Shown: positions 53,358 through 63,362, numbered from the stretch's first letter. The stretch is DNA of 64,000 nt from Chloroflexia bacterium SDU3-3 (GCA_009268125.1 WBOU01000003.1:310001-374000), one strand, 5' to 3'. Program-made: numbers and translations. Notes: generated by a model from the letters alone, not told the origin.

Positions 53358-53397
53358 TTCGGTGCGGCGGGAGACCGCGCGCGCCGCAGAGCGAGCT

Positions 53398-54861
53398 ATG
53401 TCATATCTTCTTCTGATCCTGTTCCCGATAGCCATGAGCGCCAGCGCCTTCCTGCTGCGCAAGCAGACCCAGTTTGTGGCGCTGGCCGCCATCGCCACGG
53501 CCCTAACCGAGCTGGCGCTGGTGAGCACCGTGCCGGTGGACGAGCCTGCGCGGCTGCTGGGCATGACCATGGTGCTCGACCCGCTCAGCAGGCTGTTCCT
53601 GGTGGCCTTCGCGGTCATCGCTATGGTGGCCTTCGCCGCCTCGATCTGGCTGCCGCACGGCGAGAACTTCGCGCCGATCGGGCTGATCCTGCTGTCATTC
53701 ACCAATGCCACGCTGCTGCTGCTGCAGGAGCCATTTGTGGTGGCGCTGCTGCTGATCAGCGGGGCGGTGCTGGCCGTGCTGGCGATCGTCGATCTGCCCA
53801 CCGGAAGCCCGCTGCTGGTGGGTAAAAAATCGCTGGCGGCGGCGCTGAAGTACCTGGTGCTGATGGTGATCGCAGGCGTGATGATGTACTTCGCCTATGT
53901 ACTGGTGAACATCTACGAGGACACCGGCACATCGCAGAGCTTCACCACCGCGCAGCTCATTCTGGCGCTGTTCGCTGTGGGCTTCGGCCTGCGCCTGGCG
54001 CTGGTGCCCTTCCACTCGTGGCTGCCCGACATGACCGAGATCGCCGCGCCCATGGTGTCGATGATCATCATCACGGTGATCAACGCCACCAGCCTGCTGG
54101 TGCTGATCAGCACGCTGCAGTTCTTCGGGCCGATCATCCTGAGCGGCAACGACATGGGTGTGCAGGTCTTCCAGGTGCTGGGGATCGCCACATGTGTGGC
54201 CGGGGCAGGGCTGGCGCTGGCCCAGCCGAGCCTACGGCGCATGCTGGGCTACCTGATCGCCTACGACGCGGGCATGATCATGTACGGCTTGACGACCATG
54301 AGCAGCATCGGGCTGGCTGGCGCGATCTTCGAGACCTTCAACCAGCTGGTGGTGGTGGCCCTGCTGTTCCTGAGCCTGGCGCTGCTGGAGCAGCCCGACG
54401 GGCGTCCTTCCAACGTGGCGCGGCGCGACCTGCTGCGGCGCTGGCCGATCGCCGGGGTGGGCTTTCTGGTGGGCGGGCTGGCGCTGATCGGCCTGCCGCC
54501 CTTCAACGGGTTCGCCAGCAAGCTGCTGATCTACCAGGCCGCCGCGCAGGATACCCTGCCCGCCGCGCTGCCGCTGCTGCTGCTCTCGACCGTGCTGGCG
54601 CTGCTGGCGCTGGGCAAGGTGGCCTACGAGCGGCTGCTGGGGCCGTCGGAGGACGAGCCGGTGGAGGAGTCGCCGCTGCTGCTGGGCGAGATCAATCTCG
54701 ATCAGCTTGCGCCGCGCAAGCTCTCGCCCGAGCCGCGCGGGCTGGCCGCGCTGGTGGTGGTGCTGGTGGCCGCCTGCCTGGTGATCGGCATCTACCCGCA
54801 GCCGGTGCTGGCCACCATCAACGATGTGATCCAGGGGCTGACATTTATCCGCGCGTTGTAG
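53398..54861 (+). CDS. NuoN/HyfF-like proton-pumping membrane subunit
   Basis: 487 residues, about 14 TM helices. ALKYLVLMVIAGVMM contains the conserved Lys, GLRLALVPFHSWLPDMTEIA is the core antiporter loop, and LIGLPPFNGFASKLLIYQA the later conserved half-helix with Lys. More canonical than the subunit at 50903, so a better candidate for ion translocation. Confidence 0.85.
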   Translation: MSYLLLILFPIAMSASAFLLRKQTQFVALAAIATALTELALVSTVPVDEPARLLGMTMVLDPLSRLFLVAFAVIAMVAFAASIWLPHGENFAPIGLILLSFTNATLLLLQEPFVVALLLISGAVLAVLAIVDLPTGSPLLVGKKSLAAALKYLVLMVIAGVMMYFAYVLVNIYEDTGTSQSFTTAQLILALFAVGFGLRLALVPFHSWLPDMTEIAAPMVSMIIITVINATSLLVLISTLQFFGPIILSGNDMGVQVFQVLGIATCVAGAGLALAQPSLRRMLGYLIAYDAGMIMYGLTTMSSIGLAGAIFETFNQLVVVALLFLSLALLEQPDGRPSNVARRDLLRRWPIAGVGFLVGGLALIGLPPFNGFASKLLIYQAAAQDTLPAALPLLLLSTVLALLALGKVAYERLLGPSEDEPVEESPLLLGEINLDQLAPRKLSPEPRGLAALVVVLVAACLVIGIYPQPVLATINDVIQGLTFIRAL

Positions 54862-54869
54862 AGGTGGCC

Positions 54870-55241
54870 ATGGCCGATACGATCAAAATCTATCGAATGA
54901 ATACCGGCTCGTGCGGCGGATGCGACGCCGAGCTTGACGCGGCGGTGTTTCTGAACGCCGATCTGGCATGGACATCCGACCCGCTGGAGGCCGACGTGCT
55001 GGTGCTGACCGGGCCGCTGACCGCCACTAGCAAGCCCGCCTTCATGGCCACGTGGCAGGGCCTGGCCGAAAAGGTGCCGCTGGTGGCCGTGGGGCGCTGC
55101 TCGATCGACGGCTACCCCTACGGGCGGGGCGGGCTGGCCGACAACCCCGATGTACAAGCGACGATCAAGATCGATGGGTGCCCGCCCGAGCCAGCGGCCA
55201 TAGCCGCCGGGCTGCGCGAGAGCCTCCATCGGCCCACATAG
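54870..55241 (+). CDS. [NiFe]-hydrogenase/complex I small subunit (NuoB-like)
   Basis: 123 residues. Four cysteines for the proximal [4Fe-4S] cluster: NTGSCGGCDAEL (C15, C18), VGRCSIDG (C77), DGCPPEP (C104). Shorter than NuoB but similar to EchC-type subunits, with no twin-arginine signal, so it faces the cytoplasm. Would pass electrons to the large subunit. Confidence 0.9.
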   Translation: MADTIKIYRMNTGSCGGCDAELDAAVFLNADLAWTSDPLEADVLVLTGPLTATSKPAFMATWQGLAEKVPLVAVGRCSIDGYPYGRGGLADNPDVQATIKIDGCPPEPAAIAAGLRESLHRPT

Positions 55242-55250
55242 GCACTGTCC

Positions 55251-56063
55251 ATGAACGAACTTGTTGCACTGCTGATCTTCCCCGGCCTGCTGTTCACGCT
55301 GGCGCTCGCGCTGGCGCTTGGTATGCTGTTCCAGCGCAAGCTCGCCTTCCGCCCGCGCCTGCCCGACTTCAGCTTCGAGAGCGCGGCGGGGGCGATCAGC
55401 GTGGTGCTGGCGGCCTGCGCCAACGCGCTGCTGCCCTGGCCGCTGGCTGGGGCGGGCAAGGCCGCGCTGGGCGGGCCGGTGGCCGCATGGCTCGCGCTTG
55501 AGGGCGCGTTCCTGCTGCCGCTGCTGCCCGGCCTGCTCTCCAGCAGCCCGCTGGTGAACCGCGCCACCATCCGCGAGGCCCAGATCGGCTTGGCGGGACG
55601 CAGCGTGGTGTGGCTGGCGGCGGGCACGCTGCTGTGGATGCCTGGGCAGATCAGCCTGGGCAGCCTGCCCGGCTGGGCGCTGCTGGGCGTGGGCGCGCTG
55701 CTGGCGCTGCCCGCCGCCATGGGCTTCGGCCCGTTCGCCGCCGAGCGCACGCTGGCGCTTGAGGGCGCGGAGCACGGCCTGGACGAGGCCACCGCAGGGC
55801 TGCTGCGCTTCGCCCGCACGGCGCGCGGGGCGGTGCTGCTGGCGGCCACCCTGCTGGCCCTGATCCCACGGGCGCAGTTTCGCCCACAGCTGGCCCTGCT
55901 GGTGTGGGTGGCCGCCGCCGTGGTCGCGGCGCTGGTGCTAGAGCGGGTGGGGCGGCGCATGCCGCGCATGGCGCTGCCCAGCGCGCTGCGCTGGTGCTGG
56001 TGGCGGGCCATGCCCACCGCCGCCATCGGCCTGCTGTACCTCGCGATCATCGCCCCCGGCTAG
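55251..56063 (+). CDS. NuoH/HycD-like membrane anchor subunit
   Basis: 270 residues, about 7-8 TM helices. MGFGPFAAERTLALEGAEHG corresponds to the PFD-(x)-EAExE loop of NuoH, with part of the acidic cluster kept. It would anchor the soluble arm to the membrane. Last gene of the cluster, 9 bp after the small subunit. Confidence 0.78.
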   Translation: MNELVALLIFPGLLFTLALALALGMLFQRKLAFRPRLPDFSFESAAGAISVVLAACANALLPWPLAGAGKAALGGPVAAWLALEGAFLLPLLPGLLSSSPLVNRATIREAQIGLAGRSVVWLAAGTLLWMPGQISLGSLPGWALLGVGALLALPAAMGFGPFAAERTLALEGAEHGLDEATAGLLRFARTARGAVLLAATLLALIPRAQFRPQLALLVWVAAAVVAALVLERVGRRMPRMALPSALRWCWWRAMPTAAIGLLYLAIIAPG

Positions 56064-56143
56064 GCGCGCACGCCGACGTTCTTCCTTCGTGCTAGGCTGG
56101 CTGCGCCCATCAGACGACGCAGGCCTGCGAGAATCATGCGGCC

Positions 56144-57226
56144 ATGGCAGCTATTGAGCTAGAAAATCTCTACAAGGCCCACCACGGCGCGTTCGTCATC
56201 CAGGGCCTCAGCCTCACCATCGAGCCAGGCGAGACCTATGGGCTGCTGGGGGCCGAGGGCGCGGGCAAAACCACCCTGCTGCACATGCTGCTGGGACTGC
56301 AGCGCCCGCAGCGCGGCAGCCTGCGCGTGCTCGGCACCACCAACCTTGGCCGCAATATCGGGCGCGTGGGCTACCTGCCCCAGCAGCTGCAGCTGCAGCC
56401 TGCGTTCTCGGGGGCGGCCCACCTGCAGATGCTCGGCAAGGCCGATGGCATGCGCGGCCCGCTGCTGGCCCAGCGCACCCACGAGGCGCTGGAGCGCGTC
56501 GGGCTGCTGGGGGCCGCGCACCACCCGGTGGAAAACTACACGCTGGCCATGCGCCAGCGGCTGGGGCTGGCCCAGGCGCTGCTCGGCCAGCCGGCCTTGC
56601 TGCTGCTGGACATGCCCGCCGCGCGGCTGGCCGACGACGACCGTCGCAGCATGCTGGCCCTGCTGGCAAGTCTGCGCGAGCACGGGGTCACCGCCCTGAT
56701 CGCATCCGACCACCCCGACGACCTAGCGCATACCTGCGACCGCGTCGGTATCCTGCACCGGGGCCGGATCGCCGCCGAGGCCGAGCTGGCGGCGCTGGGC
56801 GCGCTGGCCCCCAGCGTGCGCATCGCGGTGGGCGAGATCGCCGAGATCACCGCCGAGCGCCTGGCCCGCCTCTCCTCGGCAGTGCAGATCAGCCCGGGCG
56901 CGATCGACATTGACCCCAACACCCAGCAGCTCCAGGCCCGCGTGCTCAAGATCTTGGTCGACGCCCAGATCGACATCTACCGGCTGGAGCCGCAGGTCGG
57001 CCCGCTGGCCGCGCTCTTCCGCCGCGTGCTAGGCGGCGAGGATGTGGGCCCGGCCTTTACGCCGCGCGCCGACATGGCCGATGAGACCGAGCAGGCCCCG
57101 CCCAACAGCCTCTTCGCCCCACCGGGGCACCCCGACACGCTTGAGCAGGCCCAGGCCGCGCCCGCGCACGAGGGCGAGACAGTCGCGCAGGAGCTGCCGT
57201 CGGAGGAAAAACATGAGCTTCTTTAG
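56144..57226 (+). CDS. ABC transporter ATP-binding protein with altered Walker B
   Basis: 360 residues. Walker A LLGAEGAGKTTLL (35-47) and H-loop ALIASDHPDD are intact, but the signature is LAMRQRLGLAQ rather than LSGGQ, and Walker B reads LLLLDMPAARLADDD with Met where the catalytic Glu should be. ATP hydrolysis may be slow or absent. The last ~120 residues are a variable tail with Pro/Glu-rich end. Overlaps the permease gene by 14 bp. Starts 80 bp after the hydrogenase-like cluster; whether related is unknown. Confidence 0.85.
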   Translation: MAAIELENLYKAHHGAFVIQGLSLTIEPGETYGLLGAEGAGKTTLLHMLLGLQRPQRGSLRVLGTTNLGRNIGRVGYLPQQLQLQPAFSGAAHLQMLGKADGMRGPLLAQRTHEALERVGLLGAAHHPVENYTLAMRQRLGLAQALLGQPALLLLDMPAARLADDDRRSMLALLASLREHGVTALIASDHPDDLAHTCDRVGILHRGRIAAEAELAALGALAPSVRIAVGEIAEITAERLARLSSAVQISPGAIDIDPNTQQLQARVLKILVDAQIDIYRLEPQVGPLAALFRRVLGGEDVGPAFTPRADMADETEQAPPNSLFAPPGHPDTLEQAQAAPAHEGETVAQELPSEEKHELL

Positions 57227-57977
57227 CCGACTGGGCAGCTACACGGGGTTCCTGCTGGCATCCTACATCCGCTCGGGCCGCATCGCTGTGGAGGCCGTGG
57301 CCACGCTGGTGATCTACGCCATGCTGTTCCGGCCCGGCGTCAGCCTGCTGCTGGCGGGCGAGTTCCACGCGATCGCCGCTATGTGCATGCTGACGCTGTC
57401 GTTCTACACCTCGGTGGTGCTGATGGGCCAGTGCGACCGCCCCCAGGCCTACCTGCTGCTCACACGGCGGATCGGGCGCAGCGGCTACCTGCTGGCCCAC
57501 TACATCAGCTCGCTGATCATCACCAGCGGGTGCTACCTGGCGCTCTCGGCGCTGTGCGCAGCCACCCGCTCGGTGTCGGGCTTCACCCTGGCCGCGTGGG
57601 CGCTGGGCAGCCTGCCGCTGCTGCTGAACGTGGCCATCCTGGCCGCCGCCGTGACGCTGCTGGCCCCGGCGGTGCTCTCCACCTCGTGGCGGCTGGTCAT
57701 CCTCGCGGGCGTGGTGCTGGCCTTCTCGGAGTCGATGTTTAGCACCCAGACGCTGCGCGACATGCCGCCGCTGCTGCTGCGCATCCTCGACCTGCTGCAG
57801 CTGGTCTTCAGCATCCCCCTGCTGCCCGTGCTCACCGGGTTTGCGCTCGCCGCCAGCCACGACTACCGCGGCGCGGCCATGGCCATCCCCTTCGCCCAGG
57901 TCTCGCTGATGCTGGGGCTGCTGGGGGCTGCGCTGTTCGTCTTCAGCCGACGCGAGATCACTGTGCGCGACGCCTAG
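57213..57977 (+). CDS. ABC-2-like membrane protein
   Basis: 254 residues with GGAGG at the start and about six TM helices (e.g. 20-45, 55-80, 100-125, 150-200, 210-250). No sequence motifs beyond overall ABC-2 permease character. Partner of the ATPase that overlaps it. Substrate unknown. Ends at a strong terminator. Confidence 0.75.
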   Translation: MSFFSRLGSYTGFLLASYIRSGRIAVEAVATLVIYAMLFRPGVSLLLAGEFHAIAAMCMLTLSFYTSVVLMGQCDRPQAYLLLTRRIGRSGYLLAHYISSLIITSGCYLALSALCAATRSVSGFTLAAWALGSLPLLLNVAILAAAVTLLAPAVLSTSWRLVILAGVVLAFSESMFSTQTLRDMPPLLLRILDLLQLVFSIPLLPVLTGFALAASHDYRGAAMAIPFAQVSLMLGLLGAALFVFSRREITVRDA

Positions 57978-57993
57978 AACTGCCCCAACGAAG

Positions 57994-58034
57994 AAAGAAC
58001 GACGCTCGGGCCTCGCCAGAGCGTCGTTCTTTTT
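57994..58034. terminator. Rho-independent terminator (bidirectional)
   Basis: 14-bp perfect stem (57994-58007 with 58019-58032), 11-base loop and T5 run, between the ABC permease and the convergent sco gene. Confidence 0.9.
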
Positions 58035-58048
58035 GCCAGTATACCGCC

Positions 58049-58672
58049 CTACTTCAGCAGCGCGCGCAGCTCGTTTGCAAACACCTCGGCGGGCGTGCCA
58101 AACGGGAAAAGCATGCGCAGGCTGCCCTCGGCATCGATCAGGTAGGTGACCGCCGAGTGATCGACCAGATAGCCCGCCGAGGTGCCCTTCACATCCTGCT
58201 GCTGGAAGTACAGCCCGTAGTCGGCCCCGATCTTGCGCAGCGTGGCCTCGTCGCCAGTCATGCCGATGAAGCTGGGGTCGAAGCTCTGCACATAGTGCTT
58301 CAGCAGCGCGGGCGAGTCGCGCTCGCCATCCACGCTGATAAACAGGTAGCGGACCTTGTCGCCATCTGCGCCCAGCAGCCGCTTGGTATCGCGCAAGTCG
58401 ACCAAGGTGGTCGGGCAGACATCGGGGCAGTGGGTGTAGCCAAAAAACAGCAGGATCGGCTTGCCGCGCAGGTCGCTCAGGCGCATGTCGCTGCCATCCA
58501 TGCTGGTGAGGGTAAAATCGTGCAGGGCGCGCGGCGGGTTAACCGCCGAGCCGCCCGTGATCTCGGGGGTCGCGATCTCGTCGGCGGAGGCCGCGCCGCC
58601 CTGGCAGGCCGCCAGCAGCAGCGCCGCCAGCAGCGCCGCCCAGATACGCCAGAGGGATGCTTGCTTACACAT
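58049..58672 (-). CDS. Sco1/SenC copper chaperone lipoprotein
   Basis: 207 residues. Lipoprotein signal with Cys23 (LLLAAC). Thioredoxin fold with GYTHCPDVCP (Cys82, Cys86) and a later VDHS His for copper. Delivers copper to the CuA site of cytochrome oxidase subunit II, encoded upstream in the same operon. Overlaps the preceding small gene by 8 bases. Confidence 0.95.
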   Translation of the reverse strand: MCKQASLWRIWAALLAALLLAACQGGAASADEIATPEITGGSAVNPPRALHDFTLTSMDGSDMRLSDLRGKPILLFFGYTHCPDVCPTTLVDLRDTKRLLGADGDKVRYLFISVDGERDSPALLKHYVQSFDPSFIGMTGDEATLRKIGADYGLYFQQQDVKGTSAGYLVDHSAVTYLIDAEGSLRMLFPFGTPAEVFANELRALLK

Positions 58673-58979
58673 GGGGGTGCGATCTCTTGCTACGCTGGAA
58701 GAGCCGCGCGATCCGCCCGCCCCAGGCCAGCAGCGCCGCGCCAGCGACCACCGCCGCCAGGCTCAGGCAGATCATCAGCGGCATCAGCAGGGGGCTGCGC
58801 GACGGAGCGCCGCAGATAAAGCGCCACACCGCGCCCGGCGCGCTGGTGAAGGCCGAGAGGTCTTGGGTGTAGGCACCCACCATCACCAGCATCATCAGGC
58901 CAAAGCAGATCAAGCCCACGCCCACGATCTGGGGCACGACCGATGGCGCTGGGGCGCGGCGCTCATGATTCGCGGTCAT
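58665..58979 (-). CDS. small membrane protein of the cytochrome oxidase operon
   Basis: 104 residues, two TM helices (about 17-38 and 63-87). Not a known oxidase subunit by sequence, but its place between subunit I and sco, with the 8-base overlap, suggests an oxidase-associated role. Confidence 0.7.
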   Translation of the reverse strand: MTANHERRAPAPSVVPQIVGVGLICFGLMMLVMVGAYTQDLSAFTSAPGAVWRFICGAPSRSPLLMPLMICLSLAAVVAGAALLAWGGRIARLFQRSKRSHPHV

Positions 58980-59038
58980 AAAAATCCTAACCAAGCATCC
59001 GCCACCGGGCCGATCCCCCGTGGCGGATGCTGCCATGC

Positions 59039-60745
59039 CTACTTGAGCGGGTTTGGCACAAACGGCGTGTAGCCCGGCGAGGCGAACGTGCCCAGCGCAT
59101 CGGCCACCACCGGCAGCCAAGCCACGGCGGCCAGTACCAGGATAATGCCGACCCACAGGCCCCAGCGCTCTAGCCACAGCGGCGAGCCAGCAGGCCCCAC
59201 CGTGTCCACCGGCGCACCCTCGGTCACTGGCTCCTTCGAGAAAAACAGCGTGCCCACTAGGTTCACCAGCAGCAGCACCAGGCTGATCAGCAGGATCACG
59301 CCCGAGATCGCCGAGGTGTTGAGGAAGAAGGCCGCATCGGGGTTTACATACGGCGCGTTGCTCAGGTCGGTGCGGCGCGGCACCCCCGCAATCCCCGCAG
59401 CGCCCATGCCGTGGCCGAAGATCAGCATGCCCACCAGCCAGGTGTAGATCTGGGCTAGCGCCACCTTCTTGCTCCACAGCGCGCGGTTGCGGATCAGCGG
59501 CACGATCCAGTAGGCGATGCCGATATACGTCAGCGTCACTGCGCCCGCCAGCGTCATGTGGAAGTGGCCCGGCACCCACGAGGTGTTGTGCAGCGCGATG
59601 TTCAGCGTCAGCGAGGCCTGGATGATGCCCGAGAAGCCACCCGCGATGAACAGGATCATGCCCGCCAGCTGCGCGGCCACCACCGGGTTACCAAAATCCT
59701 GGTGCCACAGCCAGTCGAGCGCCCGCCGCGCGCCGCGCTGCCGCCCGGCCCGCTCCAGCGTCGCCCCGATGTTAAACGCGGTCAGGAAGCTGGGCACCGC
59801 CACCACAAACGTGAACACGGTGTGGATGCCCTTCATCACGCTGCTGACGCCGGGGTCCGAGAACAGGTGGTGCACGCCCACCGGCACCGAAAAGATCACC
59901 AGCATCAGGAAGGCCACGCGGGCCAGGCCATCGCTGAACAGCTTGCTGCCCACCTGCTTGGGCAGCATGGTGTACCACGAGATATAGGCCGGGATCAGCC
60001 AGAAGTACACCAGCGGGTGCCCGAAGAACCAGAACAGCACGCGGCCCATCTGCGGGTCGGTGGTCTTCAGCCAGCCCAGCGAGAGCGGCAGCAGCATGAA
60101 CAGCACCTCGACCGCCACGCCGAAGGTCGCCACGATCCACATGATGAAGTTGGCGATCGCCGCAAACACCGCCAGCGGCACCCGCTCGCCGGGGTGCTCC
60201 TTCCGCCACGCGGCGTAGGTCATGAACACATTCGCGCCCACCAGCCACGAGCCGACCACCAGCAGCACCAGGCCGATGTAGAAGGTCGGGTGGGCCACCA
60301 GCGAGGGGTAGAAGGTGTAGAGCACCGACGCCTGCCCCGAGCCGATGGCGAAGAGCACCAGCGCCAGCCCCACAAACATCATGGCGTACGAGACCCAGGC
60401 CAGCGTGCGGTTCCACAGCGGGCGCTCCAGCGAGCGCTGGGTGATAAAGTAGGTGAAGCCGACGATAAAGAACGTGGTGAAGAACAGCGCGTTCATCACG
60501 CCGTGGATGGTGAGCGCCTGATAGTAGAAGCTAAAGAACGGGATCTGCAGATCGGGGAAGGCCTCCTTCACAAACGGCGAGCGCCGGAAGGTCTGAAACG
60601 GCCCCATCAGGCTGCCGAGCAGCAGCGCCAGCATACCAGTGAGCACATGCGCGCCAACAAGGGTGCGCTCTTCCATCAACATTGCGAGCTTCGGGAAGGC
60701 GAGCGACGAAGGCTGCCGCTGGGGAAGCGGCGAGGCAACCTGCAT
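59039..60745 (-). CDS. cbaA: ba3-type (B-family) cytochrome c oxidase subunit I
   Basis: 568 residues, about 13 TM helices. Heme and CuB ligands are present: IHGVMNALFF (low-spin heme His), FFGHPLVYFWLIPAY (CuB His with cross-linked Tyr), GVHHLFSDPG (CuB His pair), HNTSWVPGHFHM (high- and low-spin heme His). The D-channel residues of A-type oxidases are absent, as in B-type enzymes, which have high oxygen affinity. Operon: IIa, II, I, small protein, Sco. Confidence 0.95.
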   Translation of the reverse strand: MQVASPLPQRQPSSLAFPKLAMLMEERTLVGAHVLTGMLALLLGSLMGPFQTFRRSPFVKEAFPDLQIPFFSFYYQALTIHGVMNALFFTTFFIVGFTYFITQRSLERPLWNRTLAWVSYAMMFVGLALVLFAIGSGQASVLYTFYPSLVAHPTFYIGLVLLVVGSWLVGANVFMTYAAWRKEHPGERVPLAVFAAIANFIMWIVATFGVAVEVLFMLLPLSLGWLKTTDPQMGRVLFWFFGHPLVYFWLIPAYISWYTMLPKQVGSKLFSDGLARVAFLMLVIFSVPVGVHHLFSDPGVSSVMKGIHTVFTFVVAVPSFLTAFNIGATLERAGRQRGARRALDWLWHQDFGNPVVAAQLAGMILFIAGGFSGIIQASLTLNIALHNTSWVPGHFHMTLAGAVTLTYIGIAYWIVPLIRNRALWSKKVALAQIYTWLVGMLIFGHGMGAAGIAGVPRRTDLSNAPYVNPDAAFFLNTSAISGVILLISLVLLLVNLVGTLFFSKEPVTEGAPVDTVGPAGSPLWLERWGLWVGIILVLAAVAWLPVVADALGTFASPGYTPFVPNPLK

Positions 60746-60826
60746 GACAATACTCCTTCTAGACCAAGCTACAAACGCCTCGGTGCGATTCCTAGGGAAG
60801 AAGGGAACCAGCCATAGGTGTGGACG

Positions 60827-61315
60827 CTAGGCATCCACGATAATCGTGGCGATCATGTTCTGGTGGCCCGAGCCGCAGTACTCGTGGCAGATGATGTGGT
60901 AGGTGCCGGGCTTTTTGAAGGTGGCCTTCTCGCGGGCGATCTGGCCGGGCAGCAGCATCATGTTCATGTCGTGGTGCTCGATGTAGAAGCCGTGCGTGAC
61001 ATCCTTGCTGGTTACCACGAACGTTACCTCGGCGCCCTTGGGGATGTGGATCTCGGCGGGCTTGCCCTTGGCCTGCCCCAGGTCGAACTGCCACATCTTG
61101 GCCACCACGTGCAGCGTGTACTGGTTGTCGCCCATCGAGCGCAGGCCGGGCGTGGCGAACTCGGTGCTGTCGAGCTGCATCGGGTCTACGCGGCCCACCG
61201 GGCTAGGCAGCGTGACGCCGAAGATGAACACGCTGGCCAGCAGGGCCGCCGAAAAGACGCCCAGCGTTCCAGCAACCGCGTAGATCCAGTAGCGCTCAAG
61301 ACGGTCGATGTACAT
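60827..61315 (-). CDS. cbaB: ba3-type cytochrome c oxidase subunit II
   Basis: 162 residues: one TM helix (about 10-35) and the cupredoxin domain. CuA ligands His108, Cys143, Cys147, His151 and Met154 (CHEYCGSGHQNM). Short form with a single TM helix is typical of the ba3 group. Receives electrons from cytochrome c or a copper protein. Confidence 0.95.
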   Translation of the reverse strand: MYIDRLERYWIYAVAGTLGVFSAALLASVFIFGVTLPSPVGRVDPMQLDSTEFATPGLRSMGDNQYTLHVVAKMWQFDLGQAKGKPAEIHIPKGAEVTFVVTSKDVTHGFYIEHHDMNMMLLPGQIAREKATFKKPGTYHIICHEYCGSGHQNMIATIIVDA

Positions 61316-61332
61316 AGCTTCCTCGCTTCTCC

Positions 61333-61500
61333 CTAACTGCGCTCGATGACAACAATGAACCAGAGGTAGGCCCAGTAGATCGCGTAGCCCAGCAGCATCA
61401 GCAGCACAAACAGCAGCGTGCCCGATGGGGAGAAGCCGTCGTGTCCGTGGTCGTCGATCTGCTGCGCGCCAGGCGCGGGGGTGAGTGGATCATCCGCCAT
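61333..61500 (-). CDS. ba3-type cytochrome oxidase subunit IIa-like
   Basis: 55 residues, single C-terminal TM helix (PSGTLLFVLLMLLGYAIYWA, about 25-45) ending in a short basic-acidic tail; size and topology fit subunit IIa of ba3 oxidases. ATG with AAGGAG seven bases upstream. First gene of the oxidase operon, 17 bp before subunit II. Confidence 0.8.
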   Translation of the reverse strand: MADDPLTPAPGAQQIDDHGHDGFSPSGTLLFVLLMLLGYAIYWAYLWFIVVIERS

Positions 61501-61593
61501 AACAGAACTCCTTCGTACACCGTACAGCGAGAGGATTGGGGGTTTTGTGTACTTTCTCACAATTTAGCTGACAGCCCCATAGTAAAGCAAGAA

Positions 61594-61643
61594 ATCGCAA
61601 CTGCTTGTTGTATCTTTTTTACAAAGTGTTGCGATCCTACAAC
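61594..61643. promoter_or_regulatory. inverted repeats between the oxidase operon and ArsR gene
   Basis: ATCGCAAC (61594-61601) and GTTGCGAT (61628-61635) are perfect arms 26 bp apart; GTTGTA (61607-61612) and TACAAC (61638-61643) form a second pair. In the divergent gap, so likely binding sites for the ArsR-type regulator. Confidence 0.5.
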
Positions 61644-61718
61644 CATGGGTTATACTTGGTATATTGACGCCTATTACTAGGAAATACCGCGGCCCCACGC
61701 CGCATACGGAGGCCGCCA

Positions 61719-62066
61719 ATGATGACGGCAGAACAGCCCCCACCTAGCGATAGCGATCTCTGGCGGGCGCTCAAGGCGCTCGGCAGCCCGGTGCGGCTGG
61801 AGGTCATCCGCTTCATCCAGGCCCACCCCCACTGCATCAGCAACCAGATCCAGCTCCACCTGCCGCCCGGCTGCGCCTGCGCTCAGTCCACGCTCTCGCA
61901 GCACCTCAAGATCCTGCGCGACGCCCAGCTGGTCGTCGCCGAGAGCGACGGCGCGGCCACTAGCTACACCCTGAACGCCGAGCGCATGGCCTGGCTCTCC
62001 GAGCAGCTCAGGGGCTATGCGCTCTGCCCAGCGAACGCCGCCGGGGTGCGCGCGGGCCGCCCCTAG
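61719..62066 (+). CDS. ArsR-family HTH regulator
   Basis: 115 residues. Winged helix: LWRALKALGSPVRLEVIRFI, then ISNQIQLHLPPGCACAQSTL and LSQHLKILRDAQLVVAES. Three cysteines (HCISN and PGCACAQ) lie near the recognition helix, where ArsR-type sensors often bind metals or use thiols. Divergent from the cytochrome oxidase operon, which it probably controls. Confidence 0.9.
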   Translation: MMTAEQPPPSDSDLWRALKALGSPVRLEVIRFIQAHPHCISNQIQLHLPPGCACAQSTLSQHLKILRDAQLVVAESDGAATSYTLNAERMAWLSEQLRGYALCPANAAGVRAGRP

Positions 62067-62110
62067 GCGCGGCTGCCCTGCGCGGGCCACACCCAGGGCG
62101 CGTAGATCTC

Positions 62111-62290
62111 CTCCCTTCGTGCCCTCGCGCCTTCGTGGTAAATCGGTCCCCTTGGTGTCTTCGCACCTTCGTGATAGTCGTTTCTTTTGTTCCTTGGTGT
62201 CTTGTGTCTTGGTAGTAAAGCGGTTCTCTCCTCCCCTTCGTGCCGTCGCGCCTTCGTGGTAAAAAATCCTCGCGCCCTCGCGGTTGCAGC
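62111..62290. repeat. CTTCGTG/CTTGGTG repeat cluster
   Basis: Fills most of the 345-bp gap 62067-62411. Five or six CCTTCGTG- and CTTGGTG-type units with GGTAAA between them, of the intergenic hairpin family. A GTGGTAGACT element at 62303-62312 may be the promoter of the MoxR gene. Confidence 0.65.
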
Positions 62291-62411
62291 CCCCCGGCGG
62301 GTGTGGTAGACTGCGCAGGCCCTAGCAAAACCCGATACCGCACAACGGTGCGCCCCATCGCCCCCCTGTCTTGGGCACTCACGCCACCATCGCTAGAAAC
62401 GGAGCCTACCC

Positions 62412-63362
<951 letters not shown>

